Assembly: GCF_001280005.1 (NCBI RefSeq)
Contig: NZ_LGDW01000155.1
Coordinates: forward strand, 1-64,000
Direction: 5' to 3'
Source of the DNA: Streptomyces sp. NRRL WC-3618
Lineage (GTDB): Bacteria > Actinomycetota > Actinomycetes > Streptomycetales > Streptomycetaceae
DNA: 64,000 nt
Shown here: piece after piece, positions 1 to 6,567 of the stretch
Layout: each line of letters opens with the position of its first letter
How positions within the stretch are numbered: position 1 is the stretch's first letter
Position numbers and translations under genes: made by a program
The notes under the pieces: generated by a model
Told to the model about the DNA's origin: nothing
Seen by the model: only the letters and a program-made list of their open reading frames with translations
The model's database searches: none

Positions 1-297
1 GTGCTGACCGTCGCCGGGGTGGAACTGACCGTGCTGCACACGCCCGGCCACGCCCCGGGCGCGGTCTGCCTGTACGCACCCGCCCTGGGCGCCCTCTTCA
101 CGGGCGACACCCTCTTCAACGGCGGCCCCGGCGCCACCGGCCGCTCCTACTCCCACTTCCCGACGATCATCGACTCGATCCGGGACCGGCTGCTCGCCCT
201 CCCGCACGAGACGAAGGTCCTCACCGGACACGGCGACGCCACCAGCATCGGGGCCGAGGCACCGCACCTGGAGGAGTGGATCGCCCGCGGCCACTGA
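1..297 (+). CDS. MBL-fold metallo-hydrolase, C-terminal part (5' end outside window)
   Basis: This is the C-terminal half of a metallo-beta-lactamase-fold hydrolase of the glyoxalase II-like group. Visible are the HTPGHAPG motif (metal-ligand histidine), the FTGDTLF aspartate motif that bridges the two metals in this fold, and a late TGHGD histidine. Family members are usually about 200-230 residues, and only 98 are seen here, so the N-terminal HxHxDH motif should lie before base 1. The open frame begins with GTG at base 1 only because the window does. The substrate cannot be inferred; thioester or small-molecule hydrolysis is the family norm. Confidence 0.85.
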   Translation: MLTVAGVELTVLHTPGHAPGAVCLYAPALGALFTGDTLFNGGPGATGRSYSHFPTIIDSIRDRLLALPHETKVLTGHGDATSIGAEAPHLEEWIARGH

Positions 298-381
298 CGG
301 CCAGGGACCCGGACACACCGGTGGGCGCCCACCGCAGCGACGGGGGGCGCCCACACGGACGTACACAGCGATGATGTTCGT

Positions 382-1104
382 TCAGGCGGCGACCGGTAGT
401 CCCGGGGTCCGGAAGACCTGGCGGTCGGCGTCCACCGCGAAGACCTCGCAGCCCGTGCGGGCGGCGGCCCACTCGATTCCCGCCGTGCCCATAGCGAACG
501 CCGCCGTCGCCGTGGCGTCCGCCTCGGTGAGCGTGGGGGCGACGACGGTCAGGCTCAGCAGCCCGGTCGCCGGTCGGCCGGTGCGGCCGTCGAGGATGTG
601 GTCGCCCCGCTCGTAGCGGGCGGAGGTCGCGACACCTCCCTCGGTGAGCTCCAGGACGGTGCACAACTGGTCGGCGTGCTCGGGATGCCGTACCCCCACC
701 CGCCAGGGGCGCCCGGCGGCGACCACGTCACCGCCGGCGTTCAGGCAGTACGTCCGCACGCCCGCCGCCTCCAGCAGATCCGCCGCCCGCTGTACCGCCC
801 AGCCCTTCACCATGGCGCACGGATCGAGGCCCCGGCCGGGCAGCCGTACGTCGAACGCGCCCTTCGTCGCGACCCGGTAGTCCTCGCACAGGCCGAGCAC
901 CTCGGTGAGGTCCGCGCTCAGCTCGCCGGGCTCCAGCTCGCCCCGGTCGAGGCGGGACACCTCGCTGTCGGGCTTGAAGGGGCTGAAGCGCGCGTCGACC
1001 TCGTGGAGCCAGGCGAACAAGGCGTCCGCCGCCTCCGCCGGAGCGTGTCCGTCGTCGATCCGCAGCGAGATCGGGAACCCCATGATGTGTTCGACGCGCC
1101 GCAT
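382..1104 (-). CDS. apbE: ApbE-family FAD:protein FMN transferase
   Basis: This enzyme transfers FMN from FAD to a threonine of a target protein. Recognisable ApbE elements are the DPCAMVKGWAVQRA helix, the LNAGGDVVAAG nucleotide-binding stretch, HILDGRTG (family HxxDPRTG), and the EADATATAAFAMG metal/FAD motif near the C terminus. At 240 residues it is shorter than lipoprotein ApbEs and shows no signal peptide. It starts 4 bases after the stop of the FMN-binding protein gene, whose SGAT site is the obvious substrate. It is therefore very likely the third gene of an operon running reductase, FMN-binding protein, ApbE. The family assignment is strong; the pairing with its neighbour is inferred from context. 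Confidence 0.92.
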   Translation of the reverse strand: MRRVEHIMGFPISLRIDDGHAPAEAADALFAWLHEVDARFSPFKPDSEVSRLDRGELEPGELSADLTEVLGLCEDYRVATKGAFDVRLPGRGLDPCAMVKGWAVQRAADLLEAAGVRTYCLNAGGDVVAAGRPWRVGVRHPEHADQLCTVLELTEGGVATSARYERGDHILDGRTGRPATGLLSLTVVAPTLTEADATATAAFAMGTAGIEWAAARTGCEVFAVDADRQVFRTPGLPVAA

Positions 1105-1108
1105 CCCG

Positions 1109-1507
1109 TCAGCCCCTCGCGTCGATGGCGGCCTGGAGGGACTTCTTGTAGGCGCCGCTGGTGATGGTGGCGCCGGAGACGGTGTCGATGTCGGCGCTCT
1201 GTGCGGCCAGCGTCTCCTTGATCAGGACCGGTACGGCGGCGGTGGTCTGGGGGTGGTTCGGCTGCTTCAGCATCCGTACCGAGGAGATCTTCGAGCCCGC
1301 GAACGTCACCTCGACCTGGACGTCGCCCTTCTCGGTGGTCAGGGAGGGGCCGATGACGACCGTGGACGACGAACCGGAGGAGCCGGACGACGAGGTCGTG
1401 GTGGTGGACGCCGTCGATGAGGACGTGGTGGCCGGCGACGGCTCGTAGAGCCAGACGGGGACCAGGCCCGCGATGCTCAGGACCAGTACAGGCAGTGCTC
1501 GTTTCAC
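1109..1507 (-). CDS. Exported FMN-binding domain protein with covalent flavinylation motif
   Basis: A 132-residue protein with an N-terminal membrane segment or signal (residues 4-20), then a long Ser/Thr-rich linker (about 25-50) and an FMN-binding domain. The motif DTVSGATIT carries the flavinylation signature (D/N)xx(S/T)GAT, with Thr114 as the expected attachment residue. Proteins of this type act as extracytoplasmic single-electron carriers after ApbE loads FMN. The gene lies between a ferric-reductase-like membrane oxidoreductase (10-base gap) and apbE (4-base gap). This suggests electrons pass from cytosolic NAD(P)H through the membrane protein to this FMN carrier. The terminal acceptor is unknown. 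Confidence 0.9.
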   Translation of the reverse strand: MKRALPVLVLSIAGLVPVWLYEPSPATTSSSTASTTTTSSSGSSGSSSTVVIGPSLTTEKGDVQVEVTFAGSKISSVRMLKQPNHPQTTAAVPVLIKETLAAQSADIDTVSGATITSGAYKKSLQAAIDARG

Positions 1508-1517
1508 GACGTTCCTC

Positions 1518-2855
1518 TTATCCGGCCAGGCTGAAGCGCTCGAAATGGGTCTGCGACCTGGGCACGCCCAGTTCTCGCAGGTTGCGCAGCACCGCGTTCA
1601 TCATGGGCGGCGGCCCGCACAGGAAGACGTCCCGCTCCGCGATGTCCGGCACCAGCGCGGTCAGTTCGGCCGGGGCCAGCATGTCGGGGACGGCCGGACC
1701 GCTCACCAGATGCAGTTCGGCGCCCTTGGCGTGGGCGATGTCCCGCAGCTCCTCGTAGAGGACGGCGTCCTGTTCCCGGCCCACCCGGTAGATGACCACG
1801 GCGTGGCCCTTGATCTCCTCCAGGAGCGCGCGGATGGGCGTGACACCCACCCCGCCCGCGATGAGGACGGACTCCGGCCGGGTGCGGTGCATCGTGGTGA
1901 ACGCGCCGTACGGGCCCTCGGCGAAGACACGGGTGCCGACCGGGATGTGCCGCAGGGCGGCGGTGCCGTCGCCGGCCACCTTCGCGGTCAGCCGCAGCGA
2001 CTTGCCGTCGGGCGCCGCCGACAGCGAGAACGGGTTCGCCTGCCACCAGCGGTCCTTGGTGAGGAACCGCCACAGGAAGAACTGGCCGGCGCGGGCGGGC
2101 AGCTTGTCGAGGTCACGGCCCGTCATGTAGATCGACACGACGTTGTCGGCCTCGGGAACGACCGCCGAGACACGCAGCTGGTGACGGAGGTTCTTGCGCA
2201 GCGGCAGCACCACTCTGCCCAGGAACACCGAACCGAGCGCCACGCCCCACAGAGCCCACCAGTACGTGGTGGCGGCGGGCGACGAGGTGAACGTCGTACC
2301 GACACCGACCTGGTGCGTGAACGCCAGGACCACCGCCACGTAGGTGTAGAGGTGGATGAAGTGCCAGGTCTCGTAGGCGAGGCGGCGGCGGGCGTAGCGT
2401 GCGGAGACCGCGCCGATGATCATGATCAGGAAGAGGGCGACGATCGCGCGCAGCACGCCCTCGGTGGTCTCGGCCAGCTCCACCAGCTCGTCGATGGGGC
2501 CCACGGAGGCGCCCTGGGCGTAGCCGAAGGTGATGAACACCGCGTGGGACATCAGCGTCCACAGCAGCCCGAAGCCGACCCAGCGGTGCCAGGAGGTCAG
2601 CCGGTCCATGCCGATGCGGTGGTCGAGCCACGGCAGCCGTGCGACCAGTACCAGCTGGAAGGCCATGAACAGAGCGCCGTACAGCCCGGCGAGCCGGCCC
2701 ATCACGATCAGCGCGTTCGAGGCGAACCCGGCCTGGGTGAAGAAGACGGTCACCACGGCCACGTTGGCGGCCAGCACGGCGTACAGGCCGGTGCGGGCCA
2801 CCACTTTGGGTCGTATCGCCGTGGTGGGGGCGGGAGGCGATTGGACGGTCGTCAC
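1518..2855 (-). CDS. Ferric-reductase-like transmembrane flavin oxidoreductase (haem b / FAD / NAD(P))
   Basis: A 445-residue fusion. The N-terminal 220 residues carry about six hydrophobic helices of the ferric reductase type, with haem-ligand candidates in HRWVGFG/LMSHAVF and WHFIHLY/AFTHQV. The C-terminal half is a ferredoxin-NADP reductase module: FAD motif NPFSLSA, nucleotide motif IAGGVGVTPIRALLEE and the terminal LCGPPPMM motif with an FERFSLAG end. It should move electrons from cytosolic NAD(P)H across the membrane. It is the first gene of the operon with the FMN-binding protein and apbE, and it is divergent from a two-component system with about 150 bases between them. The physiological acceptor cannot be read from sequence. 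Confidence 0.9.
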   Translation of the reverse strand: MTTVQSPPAPTTAIRPKVVARTGLYAVLAANVAVVTVFFTQAGFASNALIVMGRLAGLYGALFMAFQLVLVARLPWLDHRIGMDRLTSWHRWVGFGLLWTLMSHAVFITFGYAQGASVGPIDELVELAETTEGVLRAIVALFLIMIIGAVSARYARRRLAYETWHFIHLYTYVAVVLAFTHQVGVGTTFTSSPAATTYWWALWGVALGSVFLGRVVLPLRKNLRHQLRVSAVVPEADNVVSIYMTGRDLDKLPARAGQFFLWRFLTKDRWWQANPFSLSAAPDGKSLRLTAKVAGDGTAALRHIPVGTRVFAEGPYGAFTTMHRTRPESVLIAGGVGVTPIRALLEEIKGHAVVIYRVGREQDAVLYEELRDIAHAKGAELHLVSGPAVPDMLAPAELTALVPDIAERDVFLCGPPPMMNAVLRNLRELGVPRSQTHFERFSLAG

Positions 2856-2905
2856 GGACAGTGCTCCTTGATCGGATCCTGGGAGACCGAGCTTGACCGA
2901 CGGTA

Positions 2906-2927
2906 GCTGTCATTGCGCTGTCGTTCG
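2906..2927. promoter_or_regulatory. Candidate response-regulator site: 11-bp tandem direct repeat
   Basis: Two copies of GCTGTC start exactly 11 bases apart (2906 and 2917), inside the divergent region between the flavin-reductase operon and the response-regulator gene. OmpR/PhoB-type regulators bind head-to-tail repeats with about one helical turn of spacing. This is a plausible site for the adjacent regulator; the call is inference from spacing and position. Confidence 0.35.
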
Positions 2928-3005
2928 ACTTTCAAGTTGTTATCGATCGCGCGTACGACGGGAGGAAGGTGTGGTGACGCGGGCGGCGTGCAGCACTATG
3001 AGCAC

Positions 3006-3704
3006 GTGGAAAAAGTACGACTTCTCGTTGTGGACGACGATCCGCCCATCGCCGACCTGGTCGCGACGGTCGCCCGCTACGAGGGCTGGGAGGCGGTCAC
3101 GGCGTACTCGGGTGAGGACGCGCTGGTCAGAGCCGTCGAGTTCCGTCCCGACATCGTGGTGCTCGACCTGATGCTGCCGGGCCTCGACGGCTTCGCCGTG
3201 CTCGACCGGCTGCGGCTGTCGGGCACGATGGTGCCCGTGGTCTTCCTCACGGCCCGCGACGGAGTCGCCGACCGGGTCGCCGGACTCACCCGGGGCGGCG
3301 ACGACTACCTGGTCAAACCGTTCGCCGTGGAGGAGTTGATGGCGCGCCTGCGGACCGTGCTGCGCCGCAGCGCGGGCCCGGGCTTCCAGCGGTCCGTGCT
3401 CCGGGTCGCCGACCTGACGATGGACGAGGACACCCGCGAGGTCCGCCGCGGCGACAAACGGCTCACGCTCACCCCCACCGAGTACGAGGTGCTGCGCTAC
3501 CTGATGCGCAAGTCACCGACCGTGCTCACCAAGGCGCAGATCCTCGACCACGTCTGGGAGTACGGCTTCGGCGGCCGCTCCAACGTCGTGGAACTGGTGG
3601 TCAGCCGGCTGCGCCGCAAGCTCGACGATCCCGACCAGCACGACGAACCGCTGATCCACACCGTGCGGGGGGTCGGCTACGTGGTCCGGCAGGTCGGCGA
3701 GTGA
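3006..3704 (+). CDS. OmpR/PhoB-family response regulator
   Basis: A receiver domain (acidic pocket VVDDD near the N terminus, phospho-acceptor Asp in VLDLMLPGLDG, switch Thr in FLTARD, Lys in YLVKPF) is followed by a winged-helix DNA-binding domain with the LTPTEYEVLRYL and SNVVELVVSRLRRKL signatures. The GTG at 3006 gives the usual N terminus (VEKVRLLVVDDD). A GTG at 2988 would add six residues and lies nearer the GGAGGAAGG at about 2961, so the start is not certain. The stop overlaps the start of the sensor kinase gene (GTGA), showing a translationally coupled pair. Its position opposite the flavin electron-transfer operon makes that operon a likely target. Confidence 0.92.
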   Translation: MEKVRLLVVDDDPPIADLVATVARYEGWEAVTAYSGEDALVRAVEFRPDIVVLDLMLPGLDGFAVLDRLRLSGTMVPVVFLTARDGVADRVAGLTRGGDDYLVKPFAVEELMARLRTVLRRSAGPGFQRSVLRVADLTMDEDTREVRRGDKRLTLTPTEYEVLRYLMRKSPTVLTKAQILDHVWEYGFGGRSNVVELVVSRLRRKLDDPDQHDEPLIHTVRGVGYVVRQVGE

Positions 3705-5179
3705 TCCGCCGCCGGGAGATCTATCGCAGGCTGCGGCTGGGCACGCGGCTGGCACTGGGCATGGGCGTGCTCGCGCTGGTCGTGTTCGCCGTAGTCGGCG
3801 CGTCGCTCTCCATGTACATGCGGGAGTATCTGGTGCGCCAGCTGAGCGACCAGATGACGCACGTCCAGACCACCCAGGCCAAGGACGTGGTGGTGTACGG
3901 CCGCGTCCAGGACAAGCCCTACTGGGGCTGGTACAGCGGCTTGTACAAGATCTCGGGCCCCGCACCTGTCCTCCGCAAGCCCGCCGACGTGCCGCCGGAC
4001 GCCAGTGAACTCCGCGCCACCGCCGAGGCCGTACGGACCTCTGGCGCCGACGTGCTGCGCACCGCGCGTATCGGCGGGGAGCCCTACCGGCTGCGCGGCT
4101 GTGAGGTCGACGACGGGGTCGTGCTGGTCACCGCGGCGCCCCTGGAGGACATGGAGAACACCATGGACCGGCTGGTCGCGGTCCAGGTCGTCGCCTTCCT
4201 GCTCGCCCTGCTCGGCCTGGTGATCTTCGGCCGGGCGGTGCTGCGGCGCGGCCTCAGACCCCTCAGCGACATGGCCCACACCGCCCGCGGCATCACCTCG
4301 CACGACTTCACCGACTCCGCCCGGCTCCCCGTACGCGCCGACCGGGGCGACGGCGGCCCCGAGGTCGAGGAGCTGCGCACCGCGTTCAACACCATGCTCG
4401 AACACATCGACGACTCCCTCGCCGTGCGCACGGAGGCCGAACAGCGCCTGCGCCGCTTCGTCGCCGACGCCTCGCACGAGCTGCGCACCCCGTTGATGTC
4501 GGTACGGGGCTACGCGGACCTCTTCCAGTACGCCGCCGCGAACGAGCCCGGCGAACGGGACAGACACCTGGCCCGGCTGCGCGCCGAGGCGGCCCGGATG
4601 GGCGTGCTCCTCGACGACCTCCTGCTCCTCGCCCGGCTGGACGCCGCCCAGGTCGAGGCGCCGCTGCGCCCGGAGAGCGCCGACCTGGTGGAACTGGCCG
4701 GCCAGGCGGCGGACGCCTTCCGCGCGGGCCATCCGGACCATCCGCTGACGGTGACGGCCACGCGGAAGGAACTGCGGCTGCGTCTCGACCCGCTGCGTAT
4801 CCGCCAGGTCCTGGACAACCTGCTGACCAACGCGGCCGTGCACACCCCGGCCGGGACGGCGGTGTCCGTGGAAGTGACCGTGGACGACAGCGATGGCGAC
4901 AGGGAAAGCGACGGCGAGGCGGTGGTCCGGGTCGCCGATGCCGGCCCCGGCATCCCGGCGGCCGACAGGGACCGGGTCTTCGACCGTTTCTACCGAGTCG
5001 ACAAGGCCCGCAGCCGGGACCGGGGCGGCAGCGGCCTCGGACTGGCCGTCGCGCTCTCCCTGGCCCGGGCACACGGCGGCACCCTCGACGTGACCAGCGA
5101 CCCCGGCTCGACCGTCTTCACCCTGCGTATCCCGCTCGACAGGACGGAAGGACGGACGGACCGGCAACTGAAGAGCTGA
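3701..5179 (+). CDS. Membrane sensor histidine kinase
   Basis: A 492-residue kinase: TM1 at about residues 17-37, an extracytoplasmic sensor segment of about 120 residues, TM2 at about 155-178, a HAMP region, a HisKA helix with DASHELRTPL (phospho-acceptor His259), then a HATPase domain with N box (DNLLTNAAVH), G1 (VADAGPGIP) and G2 (GGSGLGLAVALSLA) motifs. It pairs with the response regulator whose stop it overlaps. The sensor segment is rich in aromatic residues (KPYWGWYSGLYK) and contains a single cysteine at RGCEVDD. The ligand is unknown, but a redox or envelope signal would suit the neighbouring flavin operon. Confidence 0.93.
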   Translation: MIRRREIYRRLRLGTRLALGMGVLALVVFAVVGASLSMYMREYLVRQLSDQMTHVQTTQAKDVVVYGRVQDKPYWGWYSGLYKISGPAPVLRKPADVPPDASELRATAEAVRTSGADVLRTARIGGEPYRLRGCEVDDGVVLVTAAPLEDMENTMDRLVAVQVVAFLLALLGLVIFGRAVLRRGLRPLSDMAHTARGITSHDFTDSARLPVRADRGDGGPEVEELRTAFNTMLEHIDDSLAVRTEAEQRLRRFVADASHELRTPLMSVRGYADLFQYAAANEPGERDRHLARLRAEAARMGVLLDDLLLLARLDAAQVEAPLRPESADLVELAGQAADAFRAGHPDHPLTVTATRKELRLRLDPLRIRQVLDNLLTNAAVHTPAGTAVSVEVTVDDSDGDRESDGEAVVRVADAGPGIPAADRDRVFDRFYRVDKARSRDRGGSGLGLAVALSLARAHGGTLDVTSDPGSTVFTLRIPLDRTEGRTDRQLKS

Positions 5180-5206
5180 ACAGGAACAAGAACAGACGCC
5201 CCGACC

Positions 5207-5235
5207 GAACAGAACGACGAACTGAACAGAACGAC
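5207..5235 (+). promoter_or_regulatory. Tandem 12-bp direct repeats upstream of the quinone reductase
   Basis: The sequence GAACAGAACGAC occurs twice (5207-5218 and 5224-5235), with further GAACAG-like units just upstream. The repeats lie between the sensor kinase stop and the start of the flavodoxin-fold reductase. They could bind a regulator or be simple low-complexity sequence. No -10/-35 is convincing. Confidence 0.3.
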
Positions 5236-5281
5236 TCAGTCCGAACGGCTCAGCACGGACGATCTGAGGAGACCCCCCACT

Positions 5282-5926
5282 GTGAACGTACTGATCGTTT
5301 TCGCCCACCCCGAACTCTGCTCATTCAACGGCGCGTTGAAGGTCAGAGCCGTGGACGCACTGAAGCACGCCGGGCACGAGGTCGTGGTCAGCGACCTGTA
5401 CCGGCTCGGCTGGAAGGCGGCGGTCGACGCCGAGGACTTCCCCGGAGTCTGGACCGACCCCGACTTCCTGGATGTCGCCGCCGAGCAGGAACGCGTGTCG
5501 GCGGAGCGGGAGACCCCGCCCGACGTCCTCGCGGAACAGGAGAAGGTCTCCCGGTGCGATCTGATGATCCTCCAGTTCCCCCTGTGGTGGTCCGGCATGC
5601 CGGCCATCCTCAAGGGCTGGGTCGACCGCACGATGGCCCGCGGCTTCGCCTACGGAGAGGGACGCGCCTACGACACCGGCCCCCTGAAGGGCAGACGCGC
5701 CCTGGTGTGCACGACCACGGGCACCCCGTCGGGCCTGTACGACCCCGACAGCATCGACTGCGACCTGGACCGCGCCCTCTGGCCCATCCAGCACGGCATC
5801 CTGAGCTGCCTGGGCTTCGACGTCCTCCCGCCGTTCGTCGTACGGGCCCCGGGAGAGGCGACGGCGAAGCAGCGGGAGGAATACCTCACGGAGTACGCCG
5901 AACGGCTGCTGGCGGTGGCCCCGTAG
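5282..5926 (+). CDS. NAD(P)H-dependent quinone oxidoreductase (flavodoxin fold)
   Basis: A 214-residue soluble enzyme of the NQO1/MdaB-like family. The N terminus VLIVFAHPELCSFNGAL is the phosphate-binding loop for FMN/FAD, FPLWWSGMPAILKGWVDR is the conserved flavin/quinone segment, and TTTGTPSGLY is the second flavin loop. GTG start with GAGGAG 10 bases upstream. It probably performs two-electron reduction of quinones, limiting semiquinone and superoxide formation. It follows the two-component genes and is convergent with a TetR regulator. It may respond to the same signal, but it has its own 100-base leader containing direct repeats. Confidence 0.9.
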   Translation: MNVLIVFAHPELCSFNGALKVRAVDALKHAGHEVVVSDLYRLGWKAAVDAEDFPGVWTDPDFLDVAAEQERVSAERETPPDVLAEQEKVSRCDLMILQFPLWWSGMPAILKGWVDRTMARGFAYGEGRAYDTGPLKGRRALVCTTTGTPSGLYDPDSIDCDLDRALWPIQHGILSCLGFDVLPPFVVRAPGEATAKQREEYLTEYAERLLAVAP

Positions 5927-5951
5927 AGGGCGCGGGGAACTCCCGCACGGT

Positions 5952-6545
5952 CTACTCCCGTACGAGGGCGGCCACATGGCCGGTGACGGTGTCGATGATG
6001 TCCACGCAGGTCTTCTCGTCGCCCAGGGCCAGGAAGTTGAGCGTCAGCCCGTCCGTCATCGCGGCCAGATATCCGGCCAACACCGGGACGGGCACGCTCA
6101 GTTCGAAGCCCATGGTCTCGCGCAGCTGCTCCAGCAGTTCGGCGTACGTGGCGGTGTACAGCTCGTACTGCCGGCGGGCCAGATGCGTGAACTCCGGCTC
6201 GCGCAGGGCGTACTGGGTGAGTTCATACGTCAGCATGTGCTCGCCCGGATGGGCCGCCACATGATCCCAGTACGCCCTGAAGCCCGCCCTGATCGTCTCC
6301 TGGAGGGTGGACTGCGGCTGGATCGCCGCGCGCACCACGTCGACGAAGTGGTCCATGATCGTGGTGATGACCGACTCGATCAGGGCCTGCTTGGAGTCGA
6401 AGCAGTAGTGGAAGACGCTCAGTGACACGCCTGCCTCGGCCGCGATGGACCGGGTCGTCGTCCTGGGGACGCCGTCCCGGGTCATCGCGCGGATGGCCGC
6501 CTCGGTCAGCTGCCGGCGTCTCTCGGCCGACGGCTTGCGTGCCAT
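5952..6545 (-). CDS. TetR-family transcriptional regulator
   Basis: A 197-residue regulator with an N-terminal TetR helix-turn-helix (AAIRAMTRDGVPRTTTRSIAAEAGVS is split by the recognition turn; then LSVFHYCFDSKQAL) and an all-helical ligand-binding domain. It resembles the BetI-like or AcrR-like group with a TetR_C dimerisation domain. It is convergent with the quinone reductase and lies 22 bases from the 3' end of the large secreted dipeptidase-like gene, which is on the same strand upstream. Co-transcription with that gene is possible. The ligand and targets cannot be inferred. Confidence 0.9.
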   Translation of the reverse strand: MARKPSAERRRQLTEAAIRAMTRDGVPRTTTRSIAAEAGVSLSVFHYCFDSKQALIESVITTIMDHFVDVVRAAIQPQSTLQETIRAGFRAYWDHVAAHPGEHMLTYELTQYALREPEFTHLARRQYELYTATYAELLEQLRETMGFELSVPVPVLAGYLAAMTDGLTLNFLALGDEKTCVDIIDTVTGHVAALVRE

Positions 6546-6567
6546 GAACTCCCCCTAGGTACGGAAC

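Noticed and set aside
1473..2906. A 477-codon plus-strand frame opposite the flavin reductase gene
   Set aside because: Low-complexity translation without any domain, antisense to a well-supported operon.
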